Source: DATCJA01 sp963814955
GTDB lineage: Bacteria > Acidobacteriota > Vicinamibacteria > Vicinamibacterales > UBA2999
Direction of reading: 5' to 3'
NCBI GenBank assembly: GCA_963814955.1
Contig: CAWFEX010000008.1
Location: 124,001 to 188,000 of the forward strand
DNA: 64,000 nt
The position numbers were made by a program, and so were the translations under genes. The notes under the pieces were generated by a model. That model was not told the origin of the DNA, did not search any database, and saw nothing but the letters and a program-made list of their open reading frames with translations. Numbering within the stretch: the first letter of the stretch is position 1; each line of letters starts with the position of its first letter. This document shows positions 1 through 8,090 of this stretch, in pieces.

Positions 1-678
1 TCCGCTGAAGCTGAAGTCACGGTGGCCGGGCAGGTGCGGCGCATTGCGATCGGCATGCGTCACACGCATCTTCGGGAATGGCACAGCGCGATCGTTGCCG
101 TGCCGCGCGACGAGATCGATCGCGGGCCCGCCCGGATAGCCGAGCCCCAGCATCTTGGCTACCTTGTCGAACGCTTCGCCGGCCGCATCGTCACGGGTTC
201 GGCCGAGAAGCTCGTAGTTGCCGGGCACCTCAATTCGGTAAAGGCTGGTGTGTCCCCCCGACACCACGAGGACGATCGCCGGCAAAGGCATTTCGCCGTT
301 TTGCAGGACCAGCGACTCGATGTGTCCCGCCAGATGATGGACGGGCACGAGAGGAACCGATCTCGCCCACGCGAGTGATTTAGCGAACGACAGACCCACG
401 AGCAACGATCCGACGAGACCGGGTCCCTGCGTGACGGCAATGACATCGAAGGTACTTCGGCCGGCCTCGGCGACGGCCTGCTCGACCACCCCGCAGATGT
501 CGCGCACGTGCTGGCGCGCCGAGAGCTCCGGCACCACACCTCCCCACTCACGATGAACGGCTACCTGGGACGCAACGACGTTGGATTGTACGTGCCACGG
601 ACGCTGCGACTCGCTCGTCTCCTCGACGATGGCGGCCGCCGTTTCGTCGCAGGAGGTTTCGATGCCGAGCGCGATCAT
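1..678 (-). CDS. tsaD: TsaD, tRNA threonylcarbamoyladenosine transferase (partial, C-terminus off the left edge)
   Basis: The reverse strand from an ATG at 678 reads 226 codons to the window edge without a stop. It begins MIALGIETSCDET, the ASKHA nucleotide-binding start of the TsaD/Kae1 family. Further in it has the metal-binding HHLAGH motif and VSGGHT. TsaD joins threonylcarbamoyl to adenosine 37 of tRNAs that read ANN codons, in the cytoplasm. It lies 10 bases downstream of mtnA on the same strand, so it is probably the last visible gene of the nucleoside salvage unit. About one third of the protein is missing because of the window boundary, not because of a mutation. Confidence 0.93.
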   Translation of the reverse strand, partial: MIALGIETSCDETAAAIVEETSESQRPWHVQSNVVASQVAVHREWGGVVPELSARQHVRDICGVVEQAVAEAGRSTFDVIAVTQGPGLVGSLLVGLSFAKSLAWARSVPLVPVHHLAGHIESLVLQNGEMPLPAIVLVVSGGHTSLYRIEVPGNYELLGRTRDDAAGEAFDKVAKMLGLGYPGGPAIDLVARHGNDRAVPFPKMRVTHADRNAPHLPGHRDFSFSG

Positions 679-688
679 GGAAGGGACG

Positions 689-1759
689 CTAAGAAGACTG
701 CACGGGCAAAGACATGGGGGCGGACAGGAGCCGTGCCAGCGACTCGTCGTACGGCGGCCGTGCGATGCCGCGCTCGGTGACAATCGCCGTGACGTACTCT
801 GCAGGCGTCACGTCGAACGCGGGGTTGCGAATGCGCACGCCTCCCGGTGTCAGGCGCGCCGAACCGACATGCGTCACTTCCCGTTCGTTGCGTTCCTCGA
901 TTGGAATTTGATCGCCGTCTGGGGTGTTCAAGTCAACTGTCGAGACAGGCGCAGCGACATAAAAGGGAATCTGGTGCACCTTCGCCAGGACAGCCACCGC
1001 GTAGGTTCCCACCTTGTTCGCCACGTCGCCGTTTGCTGCGATCCGATCGGCGCCCACCACGACCAGATCGACATGACCTTGCCGCATCATCGTGCCAGCC
1101 ATGTTGTCGGTGATAACGGTCGTGTCGATTCCGTCCTTGACCAGCTCCCACGCGGTAAGGCGAGCGCCCTGCAGAAAAGGACGCGTTTCGTCAGCGAGGA
1201 CAGACACGGCCTTGCCTTGCTCAACGGCGGCCCGTATGACGCCCAACGCCGTGCCATAGCCTGCGGTCGCAAGCGCGCCGGCATTGCAGTGCGTGAGGAT
1301 TCTGGCCGAATCGGGAACGAGGGCCGCGCCATGCGCGCCCATCGATCGGCAGCTCGCGACATCTTCGTCGTGAATGCGATGAGCCTCGGCTTCGAGACGC
1401 TGCTTGATTTCCGAGACCGAATCGCCGGCTTGGGCGGCGTCGGCAAAGGCGCGCTTCATCCGATCGATCGCCCAGAACAGATTGACGGCCGTGGGCCGGG
1501 TCGCCGCCATCAGGTCGCACGTCTTCTGGAATTCGGTGACGAACTGTTTGGTGCCGGAGGCCTTGCTCTTCCGCATCCCCAGTGCGATGCCCATCGCCGC
1601 GGCGACGCCGATTGCCGGCGCGCCACGTATCACCATCGTCTTGATGGCCTTCGCCATCTCGGTAGCCGTTTTGCACGTGACGTAGACCTCGGCGGACGGC
1701 AGCTTCCGCTGGTCGATCATCACGATGGAATCGTCCTTCCACTCGATTGTGGGCAGCAT
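689..1759 (-). CDS. mtnA: S-methyl-5-thioribose-1-phosphate isomerase
   Basis: A 356-residue protein, full length for MtnA. It has RGAPAIG near residue 45, the catalytic-cysteine region ILTHCNAG near residue 155 and the aspartate motif VVVGADRIAANGD near residue 235. These mark the eIF2B-like MtnA family. The enzyme isomerises methylthioribose-1-phosphate to methylthioribulose-1-phosphate in methionine salvage. Upstream on the same strand are pnp and cdd. A purine-type phosphorylase could supply methylthioribose-1-phosphate from methylthioadenosine, so the placement makes metabolic sense. A 183-base gap with hairpin repeats separates it from cdd, so it may also have its own promoter. Confidence 0.95.
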   Translation of the reverse strand: MLPTIEWKDDSIVMIDQRKLPSAEVYVTCKTATEMAKAIKTMVIRGAPAIGVAAAMGIALGMRKSKASGTKQFVTEFQKTCDLMAATRPTAVNLFWAIDRMKRAFADAAQAGDSVSEIKQRLEAEAHRIHDEDVASCRSMGAHGAALVPDSARILTHCNAGALATAGYGTALGVIRAAVEQGKAVSVLADETRPFLQGARLTAWELVKDGIDTTVITDNMAGTMMRQGHVDLVVVGADRIAANGDVANKVGTYAVAVLAKVHQIPFYVAAPVSTVDLNTPDGDQIPIEERNEREVTHVGSARLTPGGVRIRNPAFDVTPAEYVTAIVTERGIARPPYDESLARLLSAPMSLPVQSS

Positions 1760-1800
1760 CTCAGTTCACACCGTAACCGGTTTAATAACGTAGCGGGGCC

Positions 1801-1847
1801 TTACCCCTCGACGATGCTCGGGGTAACCCTGAGCCTGTCGAAGGGTT
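1801..1847. repeat. Two overlapping short inverted repeats between cdd and mtnA
   Basis: The segment ttacccc (1801-1807) pairs with ggggtaa (1820-1826). The adjoining aaccct (1825-1830) pairs with agggtt (1842-1847) around gagcctgtcga. The second hairpin resembles a dispersed intergenic repeat seen in many proteobacterial and environmental genomes (recalled, not checked). The rest of the 1760-1942 gap shows no open frame I would support. The hairpins could attenuate transcription or stabilise mRNA between cdd and mtnA. Confidence 0.6.
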
Positions 1848-1942
1848 CATGGCCCGCCTGGCCGCGGGTAAAGCCGCGCGCCCTACACGAGTCATGAACC
1901 GGCTCCCGCCAGCATAACGTGAGTTTCAGGCCCTGACCGGTT

Positions 1943-2332
1943 CTACAAAAGCCTGCGATCAAACGGAACCGGCAGCAGTTCGCTGAGCTGGTGACGTCCG
2001 GTTTCACGCCGGAGGTTTGCGAGGATGACCTCGAGGTCGCCGCCAAACTCCCACAGTATCTGCCGGCATGCGCCGCATGGGGGCGTCGGCGCTTCGGTGT
2101 CGGCGACGACGACAATGCGGCGGAATCGTTTGTGCCCCTCGGAGAGCGCCTTGAACATCGCCACACGTTCGGCGCACAACGTGAGCCCATATGTGGCGTT
2201 CTCGATGTTGCACCCCGTAATGATCGAACCCGCGGCGGTTTCCAGCGCAGCTCCCACCTTGAAGTGCGAGTACCCGGCTCGGGCGTTCCGCCTGGCGCGG
2301 CGGGCGGCCCGGATCAGCTCAGAGTCTTTCAA
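1943..2332 (-). CDS. cdd: Cytidine deaminase
   Basis: A 129-residue protein, the usual size of the tetrameric zinc cytidine deaminase. It carries CNIENATYG and CAERVA around residue 55 (zinc ligand and catalytic glutamate) and PCGACRQ near residue 85 (the other two zinc cysteines). It deaminates cytidine and deoxycytidine to uridine and deoxyuridine. The start chosen is TTG at 2332, preceded by GGAGG about 5 bases upstream; no ATG lies near the conserved N-terminus. It overlaps the 3' end of pnp by 14 bases, which implies translational coupling. Its product feeds the phosphorylase encoded at 4524-5825. Confidence 0.93.
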   Translation of the reverse strand: MKDSELIRAARRARRNARAGYSHFKVGAALETAAGSIITGCNIENATYGLTLCAERVAMFKALSEGHKRFRRIVVVADTEAPTPPCGACRQILWEFGGDLEVILANLRRETGRHQLSELLPVPFDRRLL

Positions 2333-3146
2333 TGACGCCTCCAAGCACCGTAATGAACGCGCCCCGGACCCTGCGCGCGGTTTCCAGCACTTCTTCGTGA
2401 CTGAGGAGACCGGGCAGCACGCCGGCGGCCATGTTGGTGATGCACGAGATACCGAGCACCTCCATACCCATGTGACGCGCGGCGATGGCCTCGGGGACCG
2501 TCGACATGCCAACCGCGTCTGCCCCGATCGCCCGCAGATAGCGAATTTCGGCGGGCGTCTCGTAACTTGGCCCGTGGACCGCTGCGTATACCCCGTGCGT
2601 CACGTGCACCTTCGCAGCGGCAGCCGCCGCATCGGCAATATCACGGAGACGCCGCGAGTACACCTCGCTCATATCGGGAAATCGTGGCCCGAGCCGGTCG
2701 TCGTTAGGCCCGATCAACGGGTTGCTGCCGAGGAGGTTGATGTGATCGTCGATGATCATCAGGGCGCCCTGCACGAATCCGGTATTGATGCCACCGGCCG
2801 CATTCGTGAGGATCATCTGCTTGACACCAAGTCGGCCCATCACGCGCGTCGCGAACACGACGGTCTCGAGATCGTGTCGCTCGTAGAAGTGCGCGCGCCC
2901 TGCCAAGGCAGCGACCCGCTTGCCCGCCACATTGCCAATGACGAGCCGCCCCGCGTGGCCAACCACCTGCGGGCCTGGCCAGTGAGGGATCTCGCCGTAT
3001 GGCATGACTATGGAGTCGAGCAGTGTATCGGCGAAATCGCCGAGCCCGGAGCCGAGGACGATCGCCACATGCGGCGGGTGTATGCCGCACCGTTGCCGGA
3101 TCGCCTCGGTGGCGCGATTGATTCTGTCGTACGCGTCGGGATTCAT
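2319..3146 (-). CDS. Purine nucleoside phosphorylase (trimeric PNP/MTAP type)
   Basis: A 275-residue protein with LGSGLGDFAD near residue 32 (phosphate binding), AHFYERHD near residue 85, LTNAAGGIN near residue 115, and GPSYETPAEIR followed by GADAVGMSTVPEA near residues 195-215. These are hallmarks of the low-molecular-mass trimeric purine nucleoside phosphorylases. It cleaves purine nucleosides with phosphate to base plus (deoxy)ribose-1-phosphate. It sits between nupC and cdd in a tight minus-strand operon. A role on methylthioadenosine cannot be excluded given mtnA downstream; I cannot settle specificity by eye. Confidence 0.93.
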   Translation of the reverse strand: MNPDAYDRINRATEAIRQRCGIHPPHVAIVLGSGLGDFADTLLDSIVMPYGEIPHWPGPQVVGHAGRLVIGNVAGKRVAALAGRAHFYERHDLETVVFATRVMGRLGVKQMILTNAAGGINTGFVQGALMIIDDHINLLGSNPLIGPNDDRLGPRFPDMSEVYSRRLRDIADAAAAAAKVHVTHGVYAAVHGPSYETPAEIRYLRAIGADAVGMSTVPEAIAARHMGMEVLGISCITNMAAGVLPGLLSHEEVLETARRVRGAFITVLGGVIERL

Positions 3147-3162
3147 GCGGTCTGCGAGGCCG

Positions 3163-4518
3163 TCACAAGAGCATCGAGGCTACGCAGGCGTTGATGAGCG
3201 TGGCAACGAAACCGGCAAGTAACGCACGTGTTCCGAGTCGCGCAAGATCGCCGCGCCGGTTCGGCGCCATCCCGCCAATGCCGCCAAGCTGGATCCCCAC
3301 CGAGGCAATGTTTGCGAAGCCGGTCAGCGCGAATGTCGCCAGCACGTAGGACCGCTCGCTGATCACGCCCTTGTACTCGCCGGTGAGCTTGACGAAGGCC
3401 ACGAACTCGTTGGCGACGAGCTTGGTGCCCAGCAGGTCGGCAAGCGGCCCGATATCGGCGGGAGGGACCCCCATGAGGAAGGCCACAGGTGCAAAGATCA
3501 CTGCAAAAACGCTGGCGAGCGTCAGACCAGGACGAATCGTGCCCAGCACGAAATCAAACATGGCAATGAACGCGAGAAACGCGATCAGCATCGCCGCGAC
3601 ATTGACCGCGAGGATCATGCCGTCGGACGCACCGCCGGCGGCCGCGTCGATGACGTTCACGTGCAGTTTCTCAACGTGGACGGGCGCCGTTCCGGCGGTC
3701 TCTGGGTGGTCCAACTCGGGAAGCAGAAGTTTGGAAAGATAGAGCCCGCACGGCGCGGCCATCACGCTTGTGGTGAGAATCGCCACCGGATCGGCGCCGA
3801 GCGCGATGTAGACGGCCATCACGCCGCCGGAGATTGTCGCCATGCCCCCAACCATCATGGCGAGCAGCTCCGACTGCGTCATTCGCGGCACGAACGGCTT
3901 CACGATGATCGGGGCTTCGGTCTGACCCATGAAAACGTTGGCCGCTGCCGAGAGCGTTTCGGCACCGCTCGTGCGCATGAGACCCATCATGGCGCGCGCC
4001 ATCAGGCGCACCACGAACTGCAGAATGCCAAAGTAGTAGAGGACCGTGAAAAACGACGAGACGAAGATGATCGTGGGAAGCGCAACGAACGCAAACACGA
4101 AGCCGTTCTCGGGTCCCAGCGCCTTGCCGAGCACCTCGGGGTTCGCCAGCGCGCCAAACACAAATCGCGATCCCGCGTCCGTGAACATCAGGAATCGGCT
4201 GACGCCGGCGCCCACGGTTCTAAAGAACTCGTAGCCCGGTCGCGTCCCGGCGATCTCGAGCTTCAAAATGACCAGCGCCAGGCCAAGCTGCAACCCCATG
4301 CCCCACAGGACCGTCCGCCAGTTGACGAGGCGCAGATTCGGCGAGAACGCGGCAACGAGCGCCACGAAGCACAAAGCCCCCGCAGCAGCCTGAGCCCGAT
4401 AGCCGACCATCGCGCCGAGGAGCCACGCCGCTCCCGCGAGAATCAGTACCAGTACCGATGCCGCGACTCTCAGCTGACGGCCGGAGTCAGCGACCGCCGG
4501 CTCGACCTGCGTCTCCAT
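3163..4518 (-). CDS. Concentrative nucleoside transporter (NupC/CNT family)
   Basis: A 451-residue multi-pass membrane protein. The CNT core is plain: a gate region with VFMGQTEAPI near residue 200, followed by MTQSELLAMMVGGMATISGG, and FVAFVKLTGEYKG near the C-terminus. It imports nucleosides with a proton or sodium ion across the inner membrane. There is a hydrophilic N-terminal tail of about 20 residues before the first membrane segment. It lies 16 bases upstream of pnp and 5 bases downstream of pdp, so uptake and phosphorolysis are co-transcribed. Confidence 0.94.
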   Translation of the reverse strand: METQVEPAVADSGRQLRVAASVLVLILAGAAWLLGAMVGYRAQAAAGALCFVALVAAFSPNLRLVNWRTVLWGMGLQLGLALVILKLEIAGTRPGYEFFRTVGAGVSRFLMFTDAGSRFVFGALANPEVLGKALGPENGFVFAFVALPTIIFVSSFFTVLYYFGILQFVVRLMARAMMGLMRTSGAETLSAAANVFMGQTEAPIIVKPFVPRMTQSELLAMMVGGMATISGGVMAVYIALGADPVAILTTSVMAAPCGLYLSKLLLPELDHPETAGTAPVHVEKLHVNVIDAAAGGASDGMILAVNVAAMLIAFLAFIAMFDFVLGTIRPGLTLASVFAVIFAPVAFLMGVPPADIGPLADLLGTKLVANEFVAFVKLTGEYKGVISERSYVLATFALTGFANIASVGIQLGGIGGMAPNRRGDLARLGTRALLAGFVATLINACVASMLL

Positions 4519-4523
4519 GCTGT

Positions 4524-5825
4524 CTACGCTACTCTGCCAAGCACGAGTGGCCTCGGCGCAACGGGCGAAGCTACGACACCAATTGCGCTCTCAGCGAGCG
4601 CAGAAGCTTCGGCCAATCCACGATCCTCGTTGTACAGCAACTCCACGACTGTTTCCCCGACGCGTACTGCATCACCAGGCTGCTTCGCGACCAACACGCC
4701 AGCTCCGTGATCGATCGAATCCCCGATCCGCTGCCGTCCCGCGCCGAGCGCCATGGACGCACGCCCCAGGAGGTCCGCGCGAAGTGACTCGATATACCCA
4801 TCCTGCTTCGCTGGAATCGGATGACGCCTGGCCGCTGACGGAAGTCTGCCTGTATCGTCGACGACCCGGGCATCGCCGCCATGCGCCTCGATCATGGCTC
4901 GCAGCTTTTCCAACGCCGCTCCCGACGTCAGGGCACGTCGAACGGCTGGTTCGGCATCAGAATCGATAAACCGGCCGGAGAGGACGAGGACTCTCGATGC
5001 CAGCGCCACTACGACGGCGGTGAGATCGTCAGGGCCCTGGTCCCTCAGCGTTTGTACGCACTCGATCACTTCAACGGCATTCCCGATGGCGCGCCCGAGC
5101 GGGGCGTTCATATTGGTTATCAACGCCTCCGTGCGCACGCCCGCCTGCGAACCAAGCACGACCATCAGCCGCGCCAACTGCGTCGCGTCCTGTTCGGACT
5201 GCACGAAGGCGCCGGAGCCGCATTTCACGTCGAGGACCAGCCCATTTGCGCCTTCAGCCAGCTTCTTGCTCATGACGGACGCCGCAATGAGCGGAATGCT
5301 CGGGACCGTTGCCGTCACATCTCTCAGGGCGTACAGCCGTTTATCCGCCGGGGCGAGCGAGGCCGACTGGCCGATGATGCTCGCTCCGACCTTTCGCAGC
5401 ACACCCTTGAACTCGTCGATGGTGAGATCCGTGCGGTAACCGGGAATCGATTCCAGCTTGTCCAGCGTGCCTCCCGTATGGCCCAGCCCGCGCCCCGACA
5501 TTTTCGGAACGACCACACCACATGCGGCAGCCACGGGCGCAAGGATGATCGACACCTTGTCGCCCACCCCTCCCGTGCTGTGCTTGCCGACTTTGATACC
5601 GGGAATGTCGGACAGGTCGACGCGCTCGCCCGATTGAACCATTGCGTCGGTGAGCCAGAAGGTCTCTTGCTCGGACATCCCTCGAAGCACAATCGCCATC
5701 AGGAGCGCCGACGCTTGATAATCGGGAATCGCTGACGATGTGACTCCTTGGACAAACTGATCGATGTCGCCGCGCGAGAGCGCCTGTCCGTCGCGCTTCT
5801 TCGCGATGACGTCGACGAAACTCAT
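4524..5825 (-). CDS. pdp: Pyrimidine-nucleoside/thymidine phosphorylase
   Basis: The chosen ATG at 5825 gives 433 residues, the family norm. An upstream in-frame extension looks non-coding and would overlap the divergent gene. It has KHSTGGVGDK near residue 80, SGRGLGHTGGTLDKLE near residue 110 (the thymidine phosphorylase signature) and KCGSGAFV near residue 190. It phosphorolyses uridine, deoxyuridine or thymidine to base plus pentose-1-phosphate. Pdp versus DeoA specificity is not settled by eye. It is the first gene of the salvage operon and starts only 30 bases from the divergent HEAT-repeat gene. Confidence 0.93.
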   Translation of the reverse strand: MSFVDVIAKKRDGQALSRGDIDQFVQGVTSSAIPDYQASALLMAIVLRGMSEQETFWLTDAMVQSGERVDLSDIPGIKVGKHSTGGVGDKVSIILAPVAAACGVVVPKMSGRGLGHTGGTLDKLESIPGYRTDLTIDEFKGVLRKVGASIIGQSASLAPADKRLYALRDVTATVPSIPLIAASVMSKKLAEGANGLVLDVKCGSGAFVQSEQDATQLARLMVVLGSQAGVRTEALITNMNAPLGRAIGNAVEVIECVQTLRDQGPDDLTAVVVALASRVLVLSGRFIDSDAEPAVRRALTSGAALEKLRAMIEAHGGDARVVDDTGRLPSAARRHPIPAKQDGYIESLRADLLGRASMALGAGRQRIGDSIDHGAGVLVAKQPGDAVRVGETVVELLYNEDRGLAEASALAESAIGVVASPVAPRPLVLGRVA

Positions 5826-5855
5826 GGAAGAGCGCCCAGTATAATCAACAATCCG
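5826..5855. promoter_or_regulatory. Compact divergent promoter region with a symmetric -10 element
   Basis: The 30-base gap between the starts of pdp (minus) and the HEAT-repeat gene (plus) contains agtataat at 5838-5845. It reads TATAAT on the plus strand (5840-5845) and TATACT on the minus strand (5842-5837). Neither strand has a convincing -35 box at 17 bases. Transcripts in both directions would have very short leaders. Confidence 0.4.
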
Positions 5856-8090
5856 ATGGCGCCCACACCGGCGGTGAATCCGATGTCGGAAGACCAGAGC
5901 GTCGCGCTCTCGGAGTTCGCGCGGGCATGCCGCGCCGCTGCGCGCTCGGTGTCCCTCTATCCGCGCACGCATCCGTCGATCCAGGCCTCGCTTTCCCGCG
6001 TCACTGCAGCCGCGGGCCGGTTAATCCCGGCGGACGCCGTCCTGATCAGCGTGCACCCCGACACGCTCACGATCGAGGGACGGCCGCCACTGCGGCCCGA
6101 CTCCGCCATCGGCGAGCTCGCGGCACTCATGCACGAGCGACTCATTGGCGAGATTCGCATCGAGCGGACAGCCGGGCTCGAGGACTGGCATGCCTTGCTC
6201 ATGCTCCTGGCCCGCCAGCCGGACGAACTGATGACCGACGGCGGCATCGGCAAGGCCTGGGTGGCCACCGGACGGGACCATTTCGAGATACGCGAAATCG
6301 ACTACGCAGAGGTCCTGCGCGAGCGGACGGGCGACAACATCAAGGACTGGGACGCGATCATCCGATTCTGCCTGGAAGGTGGCACGCTGGGCGAGCGTGA
6401 GTTGGCCGCGCTGCTCGATGTACTGAAGGACTCGTCGCAGTTTGGTGCGTTGCTGGAACGTCTCCAGAGCGAAGAGACGGGGGGAGGTGCATCCGTCAAC
6501 GTTCGGGCGGCTGCACTGATCACCCTCGTTCAGAAGATGCTCGAAGCGACCGCTCAGTTGCCGAAGGCACAGGGTGAAGACGTTGTCCTCCAGATGGCGG
6601 CGGATGGCGTCGCGCGCCTGACACCGGAAATGGTGCTGGCGCTCGTCCGCCACACACAGGCGCCGGATCGCGAGCAGGCGCAAATCGCATCGGCGGTCAT
6701 CGACCGCGTCAAGGACGAGACGGTAGCCACTTTCGTGGCCAACTCGATCGTCAAGGAACGCGGCGCATCCGAACGTCTGGCGCAGGCGCTCGAAGCGCTG
6801 GTGCTCGACGACGATCACAAGGACCGCCTTCTCGGTCTCGCAAAGGCGGAGGCCGCCAGGACTCCATTCGGTCGCGATGCGAGCTTCGAGGAGCTCTGGC
6901 AGTCCGCAACCGAAATGCTGGCGTCGTATTCGGACGAGCGGTACGTGTCCGACGACTATGCCCGGGAGCTGTCCGGCGCCCGTAAGCAGGCCATTGACGT
7001 CGAACGCGTCTCGGATGACCCCGCCGATCGCATTCAAGCCTGGCTTGGGACGATTTCCGACGCGGCCGTCCAAGGCCTCGACTTTCAGCTCCTGCTCGAC
7101 CTGCTCAAGGTGGAAAACGACCCGGCATGGTGGGCCGAAATCGCCGGCATCGTGGGTTCGGAAGTCGAGCGCCGGTCTGTCGCCGGCGACATACAGGCCG
7201 CTCAGCAGGGGGTGCAGGCCATCGTGCGCGAGGCTACGCCGGGCGGACGCGAACTTCTGCGGGCCGCAGCGGAATCGGCCATCGACAAGCTCGCCTCCGG
7301 CCGCCTGGCCCGGAGTCTCGTCGTCCAGCTCCGCAAAGTAGAAGACGACGGCGTCGAGTCCATTACCCGCCTGTGCCATACCATCGGTCCGCGAATCATC
7401 AAGGGGCTCACCGAGGCGCTGATAGCCGAGGAGAATGCCCGCGCGATTCGGCGTCTTCGCGATCTGCTGTTCGGCTTCGGTCGGGCGGGCCGCGACACCA
7501 TCGAACAGTTGAAGCTCTCAGCCAACCCGGCTGCCCGTCGAACGGCCATCGATCTGCTGCGCATGTTCGGCGGCCAGGAAGCGCTGACAGACCTTGCGGC
7601 CATGCTTGAAGACAACGACCCGCAGGTGCAGCGCGAGGCGGTACGGGCTCTCATCCACATCGGATCGCCGGAAGCGATCACGATTCTGCAGCGTGCGCTC
7701 GATGCCGGCGCGTCGACGACAATCCTGCATGAGTTGATGGGACTGCGCGACGAAAGAGTCGTACCGCTGCTCTGCTCGGTCTTGTCGCGCTCGAAACCGC
7801 GCCGGCCCCTCGTCGAGACCCATACGCAAATCATGGAGGCGCTCGCAACGCTTGGCGGCCATCCCGCGTCGATGCAGGCGCTTCGCACCGCGCTGTATCG
7901 CGGAGAATGGTGGGCCCCGAAGCGTACAGCTGCGTTGCGCCGCACTGCCGCCTCGGCGCTCCGTCGAATCGGAACTCCGGACGCAATGGCGATCCTCGAA
8001 GAAGCGGCGACCAAAGGTTCACGCGGCGTTCGGAGCATGGCACGCATGCACATGCGGATGCCTTCTCAGCGCGAGCGTCAGCACACATGA
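5856..8090 (+). CDS. HEAT-repeat protein with an N-terminal domain shared with the downstream HD-GYP protein
   Basis: A 744-residue soluble protein with no signal peptide. Residues about 18-125 contain an alpha/beta domain (ARSVSLYPRTHP, LISVHPDTLTIEGRPPL, IRIERTAGLEDW). It aligns by eye with the first 120 residues of the next gene. The middle is mostly helical. The last 200 residues show HEAT repeats (ALTDLAAMLEDNDPQVQREA, SPEAITILQRALD, TPDAMAILEEA). The start could be ATG 5856 or ATG 5883; neither has a clear ribosome site. The stop overlaps the next ATG as ATGA. It is probably a scaffold or partner of the HD-GYP enzyme; the molecular role is unknown. Confidence 0.8.
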   Translation: MAPTPAVNPMSEDQSVALSEFARACRAAARSVSLYPRTHPSIQASLSRVTAAAGRLIPADAVLISVHPDTLTIEGRPPLRPDSAIGELAALMHERLIGEIRIERTAGLEDWHALLMLLARQPDELMTDGGIGKAWVATGRDHFEIREIDYAEVLRERTGDNIKDWDAIIRFCLEGGTLGERELAALLDVLKDSSQFGALLERLQSEETGGGASVNVRAAALITLVQKMLEATAQLPKAQGEDVVLQMAADGVARLTPEMVLALVRHTQAPDREQAQIASAVIDRVKDETVATFVANSIVKERGASERLAQALEALVLDDDHKDRLLGLAKAEAARTPFGRDASFEELWQSATEMLASYSDERYVSDDYARELSGARKQAIDVERVSDDPADRIQAWLGTISDAAVQGLDFQLLLDLLKVENDPAWWAEIAGIVGSEVERRSVAGDIQAAQQGVQAIVREATPGGRELLRAAAESAIDKLASGRLARSLVVQLRKVEDDGVESITRLCHTIGPRIIKGLTEALIAEENARAIRRLRDLLFGFGRAGRDTIEQLKLSANPAARRTAIDLLRMFGGQEALTDLAAMLEDNDPQVQREAVRALIHIGSPEAITILQRALDAGASTTILHELMGLRDERVVPLLCSVLSRSKPRRPLVETHTQIMEALATLGGHPASMQALRTALYRGEWWAPKRTAALRRTAASALRRIGTPDAMAILEEAATKGSRGVRSMARMHMRMPSQRERQHT

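Noticed and set aside
6021..7379. Long minus-strand frame opposite the HEAT-repeat gene
   Set aside because: Antisense shadow; no ribosome site or motif, and the plus-strand frame has clear HEAT repeats and operon junctions.
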